Shown: piece by piece, positions 8,700 through 19,381 of the stretch | Layout: each line of letters opens with the position of its first letter | Position numbering within the stretch: position 1 is the stretch's first letter | From: Eimeria necatrix | Lineage: Eukaryota; Apicomplexa; Conoidasida; Eucoccidiorida; Eimeriidae | Direction of reading: 5' to 3' | Assembly (NCBI RefSeq): GCF_000499385.1 | Contig: NW_013654814.1 | Span: 1-28,097 of the forward strand | Length of the DNA: 28,097 nucleotides | Program-made: the position numbers and the translations under genes | Notes under the pieces: generated by a model | Seen by the model: the letters and a program-made list of their open reading frames with translations, nothing else | What the model was told of the DNA's origin: nothing | The model's database searches: none

Positions 8700-11600
8700 A
8701 GCCTAGGCGACCTTGGCGTAAGCAAAGTGAAATGTAAATTACGTCATGATGACCGGGAATGGCCTGCATCAAACAGCAGTTCACTAAGCGCACATCCTGC
8801 GAATAATCAAAGCTGGAAATTTTCACCTGCCAAGTTATTCTCAAATGAAGGTTCAAACTGCTGCTGAGTGGCTCTTCCTGCGTAGCGTTTAGGGAACGCA
8901 CTAAACAAATACAGGCTCTGTGGAGACTGTGAACATGCTCGCATAGCCTCTGCATACTTGGAATCGAATATCCGGGGAACGTACTTTCTAGGGTTGCAGT
9001 GTGGCTCCCCAATGCCCCTGATCGTTCAACTCCAAGGCAGTTTACGACGGAGTCGACTTTGCGCATTAGCAAAAAAGTTGTTTCCGGGAACTCTTGACGA
9101 CTGGAAATTTACAGTCTTCAAAACTCTTGCGTCTATAGCAATATTTCTTGCCACTACCTATATGCATTAACAATGGTGCAAAAAACATCAGCACTTGTTG
9201 GTGTGTATTATCAGCACTCGAATCACGTCCCTCCATACTCGCATTTCGATAGTTTGGTAACAAGTTTGCAATGAACCTGTTTGGCTTTGTCTATACTGTG
9301 TAACTGCGTCACAGAGCAAACGATCGCAGGAAGGAAAAATGTTAAGAAACGCTGCGTTCTTGTGCTCTCGAGGTACTCTGCGCGTTGAAACTTCCCATCT
9401 TTTGCAGTGGAGCACATCAGAACGCAAGCGGAAGCTCTGTTAAAACGCCGCGCTTCTGATTTCGCGCAGTATTGTTGTATTCAAGCTAAAACAGAATACG
9501 TCGCTGGCAGTTGATAAATGCCCTGTGACCTGTTTGTTTGATTTTGTTAACCAGAAGGCGTACTCGCTTCCGATTAGTCGATGATTTTTGGTGCCTATAG
9601 CGTTTTGAGACTGAACACCTAGAACCGAATTTTTCCACCGCAGCCCATTTCGATATTTTTGGCTTTCTGGAGTGCCAATGCACCTTAGCAGCAGCGCACC
9701 TAATTCAACCGTGCAGCCGTCCTGCTTCAATGGGACCGGAAAGCCTGTGGTGAGCGGACGTGCTCTTGTGCAAATGACAACAATACCAGAGAAGCTGTGC
9801 TATTTTAGTGACCGAGCTTCTTGGGCTTTCAACCACCTGAACTTAACAGTCAATTTACGAAGGCTGCATTGGTTTTAGGCTATCGGAGACCCGTTATCAG
9901 GACGCACAAACTTTTGGAAGTCATCAACAAAAGCTGACTAATATTTGCATCCTAGACAGCTTTTCGGATCATCTAAGGGGTTACTAACAGTCGAGTTTGC
10001 GAATAACGATCGTCAATAGGTCAGACGGTTGTGCATAAAGCCCTTGAAAAGCCGATAGTAATGACCCTAAAGCCAATTTATTTGTTGTGCTACGAATGTG
10101 GTGCAAGCATGCTATGCTTAGCAGACCCAGTTCCACTAAAATGACCGAACCTGAGGTCAGCGAATATTAAATTTTGTAAGAAAAGCAGCCGCATATTTTT
10201 GGTCACTTCGTGTGACGGACATTCTGATTATTAAGTAGGCAAAAATGCACTTGCACCATGACCTCAACAGCATTAAAGGCGAAGAGTCTTGCTTCCAAAG
10301 AAAAAGTACTTCTAATAATCTATGATGCACACACATGCGTTCATCACTGCAGGTTAATCTTATCTTGGTCGAAGGGTTTCTGTTAAGTGCCCCAAAAGCG
10401 CGCTTCGACATAACGTACCTCCTAAGATATCAAATGCCCATGAAGGGCTCCTAGCTCACGAAATGCGAGGCAAAAGCCAACATTCAAAAATACGTAGTGG
10501 CTTCGCATGCATTTGCAATGCGAACAACTTGCTAGCGCATAGAAAGATGTGCCAAGCTTGAATCTTTCTCATTAGAAAGCAGGTCCAAAAGTATCTTCGC
10601 AAAAAAACGAATTCCAGCGACGAAGCAGCAAAAAAATTATATCCGTCAGGACTCTTCCGTTCGTAATGCTACGGAAAGGCTGCACTTGAGTATCCATAGC
10701 GCAAACGGCTGGATGTCCAAGATTGGCACAGGCGGTGAACACAGCAGTAAATAGCTCGCTCAGTATTCACAGGCCTCTTGATCCATGATCATAGGCAAAA
10801 GGCAAATTACTGCCGTAAATGATGTACAGCGAACACGGATGAACAGCAAAACTTCACAAACGCAACAGTCGAAATATACAACTGTGGCTCGCTCTGCTTC
10901 AAAAGCTGCTTTCGTTACTTGCAGTAAGACTTAATTTCGCTCCTGACAGCGGCATGTATTTCTTGGTTGCATTCCACAAGCATGAAAGTCACATAGAACA
11001 AGAAGATGAAGTTTACTTTGGCCATTGGCTTCTACCATCTGAGAGGCTCCTCAACTAGTTGGATTTCCCAGTAGTTATGAGGGACCTGGAAGTGACAACA
11101 AACTACAGTGTAGTTCATTAAGGCAGCGAAAGTGTACTGCATAACTAAAGCTAAAGGCCGGCTACGGCCACACCAGCACCTAGTAGCCCTAGTAAAACGG
11201 AGTATGGGACTTACGGCCGGAGGCTTTGGTCGAAGTGCTAGTAACTACAATGAGAGGAAAATATTGTCCAAAGAGTCGGATACCAGAGTTTTGATGTGCC
11301 TATGCAGTAAAAAAAAGGCAAAAATATGTACGTGTAGCACCGTTTTTAGGCAATATTGTAGTTCAGCCTGAGGATGCCCTTGGGATGTGAGATAAGTAGG
11401 GTTGTCTACAACTGCAACGAGAGCTACGAACAAAAGATACCTCTGAGAGGTTCCATCTGGTGGGTTCTACAGCCACTCTCAAGGTCTGGAATCAGAACCA
11501 ACTCGGTAATCAAAAGAAGCATGGAAGCCGAGGTGATAGGGGCTGTGCTAGTAGCATATATTAGCCGCCAAAAGAGAAGTTGCGTTGGCACAAAGTTGGG

Positions 11601-13600
11601 GCTTGGTGCACTGTGTGAGCGCAGGAATGGTAAACAGGCTGTTCTATTTACTGTGCAGATGATGATTCCTGGCCTTCGAAATCCGAGGGCTTTTTAGTTG
11701 AATAAACTGCTATTGTCGCGCGGAGAACAGGCTGCAGAGGGGCCTGTACGCCCCAGTCCCGGCTTGGGGTACATGCTTGGTGTCTACACTCGTGGCCCAA
11801 GCTAGGTAGGCTAGTAGCGAAACTAGCTGCTAGAATCAGTACTTGAGGGCCTGCGCTTCGGCAGGGAGAACAGCCAGCTGCATAAGCGGGCAAGGGTAGC
11901 AGGGCGAGATAGCTCCACAGAGGCAGTAACACGAACAAACTTTTTCGGCCCAGGCTTACAAGCGTACGGACATGAAAGTCAACGCGCACAGGAAAAATGT
12001 TTTCATACAAGCTGACGATGGACATACTCTGTGAGCTTACATTGACTACAAAATCTTTTGGGAATTTGGGACAAGATGTTTTGTGCGAGGAAGTTACAAA
12101 GGCACAGGGTTGCAGCATTTCACTCCCACTCGCTTATCGTATGCGGCTGTGAAACACTACCCTCCGCCTTCGACTCCTCTCATTCAGCAATCGGATCGCC
12201 ATTAAGGGCATTTCTCCAGCAACCACTGCAGCGCTGGCAGCGTGTTGCTTGTGTTTTTCCTCAAGTTAGTGTGGGCCAGACGAGCACGTATTGGCTGCCG
12301 GCTTGTGCGGCCCGCTTGTGGCGCTTATTAACCGGAAAGGGTTTTTGGCCCTCCGCCTGATCAAGGCAGGACCACACAGCTAACGATATGAGTCTAACAA
12401 TGTGTGCTCTAACTCTTCACGTTTTCTAGTGATTGCTTATACGCCCACTACAGCAGAAGCATTCCAGCTTCCGAGGGGATCTTGTACGGATGGAGAGCTA
12501 TAATCAGCGTTTTCCCAATATTTCCAAGTATCTTGCTGAGAATAAACTGAGTTTCCCAAAAGTGGCAAGAGATGTAGTGGCGAAATTTGAACTTGAGGCT
12601 ACCAGACTAGGACGCCTAATACTACAGAAAAGGTATGCTTTCAACTGCGCACAAAATTAGCGGCGAAGCGAACAAATTTGCACTTTTTTTCTGGCGTTTG
12701 ACGGTGAAAATGAGCAATTTCAGGCAGAATCAGATAGTTCGAACTCACAATTGGCCTAAGCACTAGTTTGAAGAACACATTTAAGGCCTTGTTGAAAGTT
12801 GTGAGCATGCGTTGGGCAGTTGGGAACCTTGCGAAGATGCACGCCAGATAAAAGCCCCTCAGCGCAAGCTGAAGGTACTTGTGCATTCGAGAGCTGAAAC
12901 TGCATGGAAGGTAAGCTACGAACGCTGCAACGTTGCACAAATTGCTTTGTAGGATTGATATCGCCGTCAAGTGCCAGTGGAACATGAAGTTCACCGCCCC
13001 TGGGAAGGAATGGGGTGTTTATCTTTCCTTTCGGCACGTCGACAGCGATTCAATGCGAAACGACAAGCCAGCTTAACACCAAGAATCTGGCGTTTCAAAG
13101 TGAAATGAATGAGCATGAGCAACCTAGGACAAGGACTGGACTACCTACAGAAACGATCAGACGGATGCGGCACTGAGAAGTGAGCGTCACCAGCAATCAA
13201 GGCGCCCGCGCAGCTCTAAAACAACGCATGCAAAATATTATGAGACAATTATCGTATGTAGTAGCATAAGTCTACAAGCGTACAGGGAAGTCGCAGGAAG
13301 CACGAAGAGGACACACAAACAGAATGCGTCACAAGCAACTCGCGAATACGCCATAACCACCACATCGCAGAAAACCCCAGAAGAAAATGATATAACTATT
13401 TCTTAGGACCTTTAGATAAGCAATGCCCATCTCGAAGTGCGACATACAAAGTGGCACGGAATATACGGAAGCAAAAGCTTCGCCTGTTTTATAAAAAGGC
13501 ATAGAAATGTGGATTGATGTGGTGGTGTTACTTTTTTGAAGAGACAGAGACACCGCCGCAGCAACGGGTGAGAGTAAGTGCAATCTTATTCACAGCGACG
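8700..13600. other. 4.9-kb stretch without a recognised gene
   Basis: Only short, anonymous frames are present. The longest is a 156-codon minus frame (11648-12118) with a hydrophobic segment, LFVLLPLWSYLALLPLPAYA, but no RxLx(E/D) motif or family domain. A 75-codon plus frame (12433-12660) runs into AAAAGGTATGC, which could be a splice donor near 12632, so a spliced gene is possible. The stretch 9880-11130 is especially poor in open frames. No tRNA or LTR copy was seen. Confidence 0.4.
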
Positions 13601-13680
13601 GCACTTTGCGGCTGGAAAGCCAGCGTAGGAAAGAAGATCACACTTGTGAAGGTCTAAATAGCCACATATTGAAACGGCCT

Positions 13681-13720
13681 CGTAGTAACTTCGCCGGCGG
13701 GAACCGGCGAAGTTGCTACG
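13681..13720. repeat. Strong inverted repeat (17-bp arms, 6-base loop)
   Basis: The left arm CGTAGTAACTTCGCCGG (13681-13697) and the right arm CCGGCGAAGTTGCTACG (13704-13720) are complementary at 16 of 17 positions. The one exception would be a G-U pair in RNA. The loop is CGGGAA. No LTR, terminator or gene end is next to it. It falls inside a 64-codon anonymous plus-strand frame. Confidence 0.85.
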
Positions 13721-13755
13721 GCAAGAAATTCAGAAGCGAAAATAGAAAAGTAGTC

Positions 13756-13785
13756 CGGAAAGGCTACAAGCGGAAAGGCTACAAG
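13756..13785. repeat. 15-bp perfect tandem repeat, two copies
   Basis: CGGAAAGGCTACAAG occurs at 13756-13770 and 13771-13785. In the short plus-strand frame it reads a basic RKGYK repeat. That frame has no other support. Confidence 0.85.
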
Positions 13786-16700
13786 AGAAGGAGCACCTGA
13801 ATATGGCAATATGCCTTCATGTGATAAACTGGGCCACTTGACATCTTCGTAGAAGGAAAAGCAGTAGAAATTTCCTATTCACAATGCCTCGCAATTTCAT
13901 AAAGCTCTGAATGCTAGCAGGCGCGTACGGCAGGCGGAAGAGAGCGCATTCGGGGCGCAGTGAGAGCTACTGGTGTTTTGGTGGGAAAAAGCACTCCGCA
14001 CCACTCGCCAGGATCCTAATTTGAGGAATTCTGGAGCAGTAATAGCATGAAACCGTCCACACAGGAAAAGCCCACTTCCAAATAGAGAACGGTTACTCAG
14101 TAGATGTAGCGGATGGAGAGCGAATGTGAGGCAAAATTTGAGCAATAAAGGGCTCAACAAAATTGCGGAGCACCAGCTACTTACAATGCAGTTGCACAGG
14201 ACATCATACTGAAGAATGAGAAAGCATACTGCAGGAGTAATCCACACAGCATCCAAAGTTTGAACACTACAGCCACGAGAAAGATTAACCACAGCAATGC
14301 ATATGGTAGCCTTTTATATCCTCTACACAAGTACGCAAAGCGTTCGCAGAGACGACTCTCGAAGCATGTATTGCGAAGCTTGTCAGCGGTCTCGAGACAC
14401 CGAAGCACACTGCAGGGGCACTCGGCAACAGGATGCCGTTGTGGGTTCCCTGGGCGCTGCAAACTGGGGCGACCAGGGACGATACGAGACTTGATGGTGG
14501 TGGCGAGCAACTGCATTAGTGTTCTGCGAGATATATTATTCAGTATATTTCCAGATAACAAAGTTCACACCAAATGCACGCTCCCGCCCAACGGTCAATG
14601 TGTTTTTTCCCAAATCATTTTTGTGAAGCGAAAACAGCTCACGTTGTATCCATCTGGTAACACACGGCATTTCACAGCACTTGAGCATCTGTATGCACTA
14701 TTATGTCGCCGAAGCAGTTGCGGAAGTCAGTTCCATCGCACGGCAACTCCTGCACTGGCACGCAGATGGGTCCATCGGAGGATTGTCAGCGACAAGCCAG
14801 GAGATGAGGACATAAAAATGCATTGGGAAGTTGCAATAGAAGGCAGGTGAGGAAGAAATGTCTGGAAAACAAAAACAGCGAGCGTAGAATGCTGCGATGG
14901 GAAGACGAGTGACAGGTGAACTCTGCAGCAAACTCATAGGCTGCGTCTACTTTCCCTTTCCCCAGGAACCCATGAGTTAGGGTCTTCGGATGTGCGCGCA
15001 CCGAAGTTTGGGGCAAGGTCATAAATGAGGGGGGCCCAACTTTCGTCGCCGGTGTTGCATATGAGAAGCAAGAGACGGAAGAGCTTTCTCAGCCAGCAGC
15101 TGACGAGGACCTAGACGAGTCCAGTTAGCCTCAATGAAGAGAAGGCTGAAGAAAACTTGAGTTTGATGACGAAACTTCTTCAGTTAAAATCCTGTATAGA
15201 AGTGCACGTATAGACACCACTTGTATGTATCTGAAATCATATGCTGAAGCTGAGCTGGAATGCAAGCGACGCCTATACATGCAGTACTATTACTGGAACC
15301 ATGTTAGCCCGCAAGGCATTGTTAAGAGCACTTCAGCGAGGCTCAAGCCAACATCTCCGAACTTACTGCACCAAAGACTGTAAGTGACAATACAACTGCG
15401 TAAATAAGGAAAAGAAGAAACGAACAAGCACCAGCAAGCATCAACCTTTTCTCCGAACGAAAGCGAGAGCCAAAGAGGATACATGTAGAGTCGCTGCATA
15501 CCAGTCGTACCCAAAATCCCATAATGAGAATTGTCCCGAAGAACGGCACCTCAAACTAGAAGCATAATACGGAAAATTTTTTGGAAGCAGTGGGCGAAAA
15601 TTTCACAAACGCGGTGGGGGCTTGGTGCAGGGTGGCAGATGTTGAAATTATTGCATGAGTTAAGAAATACATTGGAAGAAACGCCACGAGGTGTACATCT
15701 GAAACAACTCTGATTCTGAAATTTTGAACCGTCGAACAATTGCCAGTAGATGAGGAGACGGCAGCACTGCAGAGAATGCCACGGGGAAGACGCAATGCTC
15801 AAATATCTCTAGAGGGCGCTTGAAACGCAGAGCAGACAATCTTAGAAGTTGAAACTTAAAGTTGAGGTTCTAGGATTTTTTGAAGTGGCCCCGTTCCGTT
15901 CATGAGTACGCCCCAGGAGAATTTGTGGACCTGAACATAGCCAATACTGTGCAAAATGCTATTCGAAAATAAAATCGCCAACCAGAGCTTTCATTTCAAA
16001 AAAATACGCTTTTCAAGGTGAAAAGAATGATTCAAATGCAACGATCAGCAACCAGGAGGCCTAAAAACTTTGTGTAGAATTGAATTAACCACGAGGGAAG
16101 CACATCCGGTTTAGGGCATAATCCCCAATCGGTGTAATTTGATTCATTAAACCGAGTAAACACAAAGCAGGAAGTAAAAAAATTGTCCCTGGAGTTTCAG
16201 GACTATCAACTTGCGTTCTAATGAAGAAGCGAACGGCAATGGGGCTGCGCAAAGCAGTCCGGTTTCACCAGAGGTGCTACATTAGTCTCTGGCAAAAAAG
16301 TATGCAGCCGAAACATGCGGCATGGCATCATATAAGCTGTGTTAACATGCAGGAAAACACGAAATGCCACAAAATGTAAGCTAGATCTTCAGGGATGAAT
16401 AGACGTCGCACTTCCTTTAAATAGGTCACTCCCTCGAGACACACTGTCGGGAGCAGTCGGGAGCAGCCGCATCGGCCATGTGAACAGATCGCGGTGAACA
16501 GTTCCATATTTTTGTTATGTATGCGTCTTTCTTCCGCATTTTATCCCATTGATGCACTTTTTTCAAGTTTCACTGAGGATCGCAGTGGTATTGTAGTGCC
16601 CGGACCAAGCATTCCACGGGAGACCGAGAACACCATCGACTCCAGCTGTGTGTTGTGCAGTGCTTGCGTGAACAGTTAAATATCAGGTGCTGATATAAGC

Positions 16701-16918
16701 AAATTTGACGCTCAGCAAAGTAAAACATATCACTGTCTTGCAAGAGGATCGAGGACTACGTGTCTTCGTAGCGACGAAGCTGCTCTGTCCATGTTTGCGG
16801 AGTGCAACAGAAATAAATTTATTGCCGCAGTGAGAAGGAAGAAACCCATCACTCTGTAGCCCGAAAAACAATTGAATTATCAACTTGCACTGAGTGTTCC
16901 CATTTACCAAATGCAGAA

Positions 16919-19381
16919 ATGCACGCTCCCTTCCTTGCTCAAACAAGCAATCCAGCAGGGGAGAATGCTAAGCGCCAAGCCGTAATCCATTCCTTACTAT
17001 ATACTTCAGGTGGCACGCCGGACTGTTTCAGCACTTTGGAACCACAGTATACTGACCAGCTGTGGAATAACCGTGGGCTCGGAGTACGACCAAAGCAACC
17101 ACGCCGCAGCCTATCCTTAACCGCGATTCTGGCATCGGTTGCTTCTCTTGTGACGGTTCTGGCTTGGCTAGGCTCATGTTATGTGCGCCGAAACAGAGCC
17201 ATAGGCGTTGGGCCTACTCGACGCAATCTTTCGGAGCTCAGGAATGAAAACAACCTTTCGGATATTCTGGAGGAGTGCGTGTCACTCGAAGAGGAACTTG
17301 GCATTTCTCATGATGCGCCTAAGCTGGAGGAGGAGGAGGCAACTACGAAAGCTAGGTACTTCTCAATGCTACATGAATCTGCAGAAGCGTTCGAACGGAC
17401 TCCAGACCAAAGTTCACGGACATCGCAGCAGGTTCCCACGCGGTTTCCAGAAAGCGGCTCTCCACAAAAAGCAGATGAAGCCCAAAGCAAAAACTCACTA
17501 TTGCTGAGGCCACACGGGTACTGGGGAGCTCGAGAGGAAGCATCAGAACTTCTCCCGAGCATTTCAGGTGGAGGAGCAGCGCCTTCCTTACATCCTGCTG
17601 GGAAGCCCAGCGTACATGGCGTCCCCAGAGAGCGGTTGCCGCCTGGCTTTGGCCCTCTTCATCAGACGACGCCGCAGCAGTTGGTGCCTGCTGAAACACG
17701 TTCCATGCTCTTTACGAAGGATGCATGTGGCACGTACCTTAATGCTTCAGCTCCTGACGCCAGGACGGGCATGAACCCGCAGGTGCCATTTCGGCGTGTG
17801 CAAGGATATCACGAGAAAGGAACATCAACGTTTGAAGATATGCCATCGAAAACATCGACATTTTCATCGGCTGCGCCCACATTCTACAAAGCAGGGGAGG
17901 CAGCCGCTTCGTCATTCTCGGGTGGTGGTGCTCCAAACGCTGGTAACGAATCGAGGTGCCCTGGAGCCGTGTTAGAGGGAGCTTCTTTGCCGAGTGGCTC
18001 ACAAGACCCTCAGGAACAGGCACGACAGGAAAAAACACTGGAAGGCTCGTCAGGCTATTCAGCCTACAAAGGTTCCGATTTTGCCAATTTTTCTTCTCAC
18101 AGTCAAGTTGGTTCTTCCGTTTCAGGCCCACATGGTAGTGCATATGCAAACACCACTTTGCAAGGCATCCTATCGTTTAAACCGTCGCTTGGAACCGCTA
18201 TGGGAGGCGTAACAGATTATTCTGCCAATCCAGACCAGAATGCTTCCAAGCCTGTTCATAATCAAGAAGCTGCCCCGTTATCCTCGCGATTCGAAAGCGG
18301 CGGTAAAAGTGCTTCTTCACGGGACCTTCTAAGTGCAGATACCTGGGTTGAGGAACTTATCCATGGCATTTATCCAACAGGCAGCCAACAAATGCCACAG
18401 GCTGAGGGCAATGTGGCCACGGGACTGCAAGACGCAACCAAGCCCGTAACTACTGCTGCACCCGCGTTCAAACTAGGCGCGAGGACACTTCTGACTACAG
18501 GTTCAATCTCTGACACGAGTGATGTCAGCAGGACTTCGAGCGGAAGCGCAAGTACGCCGCCCTTGAATAACAATCTTCCGCCTCGGTCTCAAGAGCAACG
18601 CATGTACGAAGTGGCATATCCGGGAGGAGGTGCTACTGACTTTTCAGCGCCTTCGAATCATTCATTTTCTGCTCCAGCCGTGGAGAGGACGGTTGCAGAT
18701 GCTGGGAGCCACGCGGCATGGGACATAAGTTTGCATCCGTATGTGCGGTTGCCAGTCGCACAGCTGCAAGACGCAGGTGGTGGATTTCGCAGGAAATTTT
18801 CCTTAACAAAACACCCGATTGAGCGTAGCCCGTTACCAATCTACGAAGCGATGCGCACATTGTTTGCCAAGGCTGTCTTAACTCCTGAAGAGTCGGATCT
18901 TCTCCTTTTACAGGCCGAGCGCTTGGTCTCCTACGCGAATACCAAGCTAGCCATGTCCTCGAGACTAAAGTCACCCTATTTCATTGTTAGGAAACTAGCG
19001 TCATTATTTGTGGCATTTGATTATCTGGTGTGCACAATTGAGGTCCTAGGAGACCAAATGGACACCGGGAGCTGGTGGGAACCGTTCGCACAGAGCTTTG
19101 ATACAGATTTTACTTTTCCTACTTCAAGCATGCGTACCAAGAAAGCACGGGAAAGAATTAAATTGGCTAATCGCCTGAGCGCCGCATTATCGATTTACAA
19201 AAAGGGGGTACGCCCGCCACTTGAAGAGATTGTTGAGTTGAAGCGTACACTTTTCAGGAAAGTACGGGAGTATACCCAATTCAGGCATCCTCTTTGGCTT
19301 CTTTGGGTACATGATGACGTATACCCATTTTGGTTAGGCAACGGTGCTAAAGATCAACCAAATAGTGGAGGCGGCGGTTGA
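16919..19381 (+). CDS. Paralogue B: membrane-anchored protein with RxLxE motif and conserved C-terminal domain, unknown function
   Basis: This is an 820-residue frame without introns, the longest in the window. Order of parts: hydrophilic residues 1-64 including QLW at 47-49; hydrophobic segment about 65-89; RNLSE (102-106), the RxLxE site; SDILEECVSLEEEL (114-127), shared with paralogue C; a 480-residue S/G/P/T-rich, probably disordered middle; HPYVRLPV (606-613); then the family domain with AERLVSYANTKLA, FDYLVCTIEVLG, WW (719-720), RLSAALSIYKKG, ELKRTLF and HPLWLLWVHDD (790-800). The start is uncertain. The frame is open upstream to 16817, with an acceptor-like CCGCAG at 16825-16830, so an upstream exon may supply a signal peptide. 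Another ATG at 16911 opens a short overlapping frame. It converges with paralogue C, its closest relative. The RxLxE site suggests export, which is inference. Confidence 0.88.
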   Translation: MHAPFLAQTSNPAGENAKRQAVIHSLLYTSGGTPDCFSTLEPQYTDQLWNNRGLGVRPKQPRRSLSLTAILASVASLVTVLAWLGSCYVRRNRAIGVGPTRRNLSELRNENNLSDILEECVSLEEELGISHDAPKLEEEEATTKARYFSMLHESAEAFERTPDQSSRTSQQVPTRFPESGSPQKADEAQSKNSLLLRPHGYWGAREEASELLPSISGGGAAPSLHPAGKPSVHGVPRERLPPGFGPLHQTTPQQLVPAETRSMLFTKDACGTYLNASAPDARTGMNPQVPFRRVQGYHEKGTSTFEDMPSKTSTFSSAAPTFYKAGEAAASSFSGGGAPNAGNESRCPGAVLEGASLPSGSQDPQEQARQEKTLEGSSGYSAYKGSDFANFSSHSQVGSSVSGPHGSAYANTTLQGILSFKPSLGTAMGGVTDYSANPDQNASKPVHNQEAAPLSSRFESGGKSASSRDLLSADTWVEELIHGIYPTGSQQMPQAEGNVATGLQDATKPVTTAAPAFKLGARTLLTTGSISDTSDVSRTSSGSASTPPLNNNLPPRSQEQRMYEVAYPGGGATDFSAPSNHSFSAPAVERTVADAGSHAAWDISLHPYVRLPVAQLQDAGGGFRRKFSLTKHPIERSPLPIYEAMRTLFAKAVLTPEESDLLLLQAERLVSYANTKLAMSSRLKSPYFIVRKLASLFVAFDYLVCTIEVLGDQMDTGSWWEPFAQSFDTDFTFPTSSMRTKKARERIKLANRLSAALSIYKKGVRPPLEEIVELKRTLFRKVREYTQFRHPLWLLWVHDDVYPFWLGNGAKDQPNSGGGG

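Larger units (their letters stand above)
13601..16816. other. Intergenic region upstream of paralogue B, with one possible exon
   Basis: The region holds the hairpin and short tandem repeats annotated separately. The longest open frame is 196 codons on plus (14260-14850). It ends in GGCAGGTGAGG, a textbook CAG/GTGAGG splice donor, and an ACTACAG acceptor-like site lies near its start. It could be an internal exon, but the protein shows no known motif, and a 126-codon minus frame overlaps it. A 61-codon frame at 16494-16679 begins with a hydrophobic stretch and could be a signal-peptide exon for paralogue B. A perfect 10-bp tandem (GTCGGGAGCA) lies at 16446-16465. Confidence 0.35.

Noticed and set aside
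11101..11115. Palindrome AACTACAGTGTAGTT resembling two LTR tips back to back
   Set aside because: No LTR sequence on either side; 15 bp is too short to mean a circle junction or excision scar.
11648..12118. 156-codon minus frame with a hydrophobic segment, considered as a further family member
   Set aside because: No RxLx(E/D) site after the hydrophobic part and no C-terminal family domain; an overlapping plus frame is equally open.
12433..12660. 75-codon plus frame followed by GGTATG, considered as an exon
   Set aside because: The peptide looks plausible but matches nothing I know, and no partner exon could be identified.
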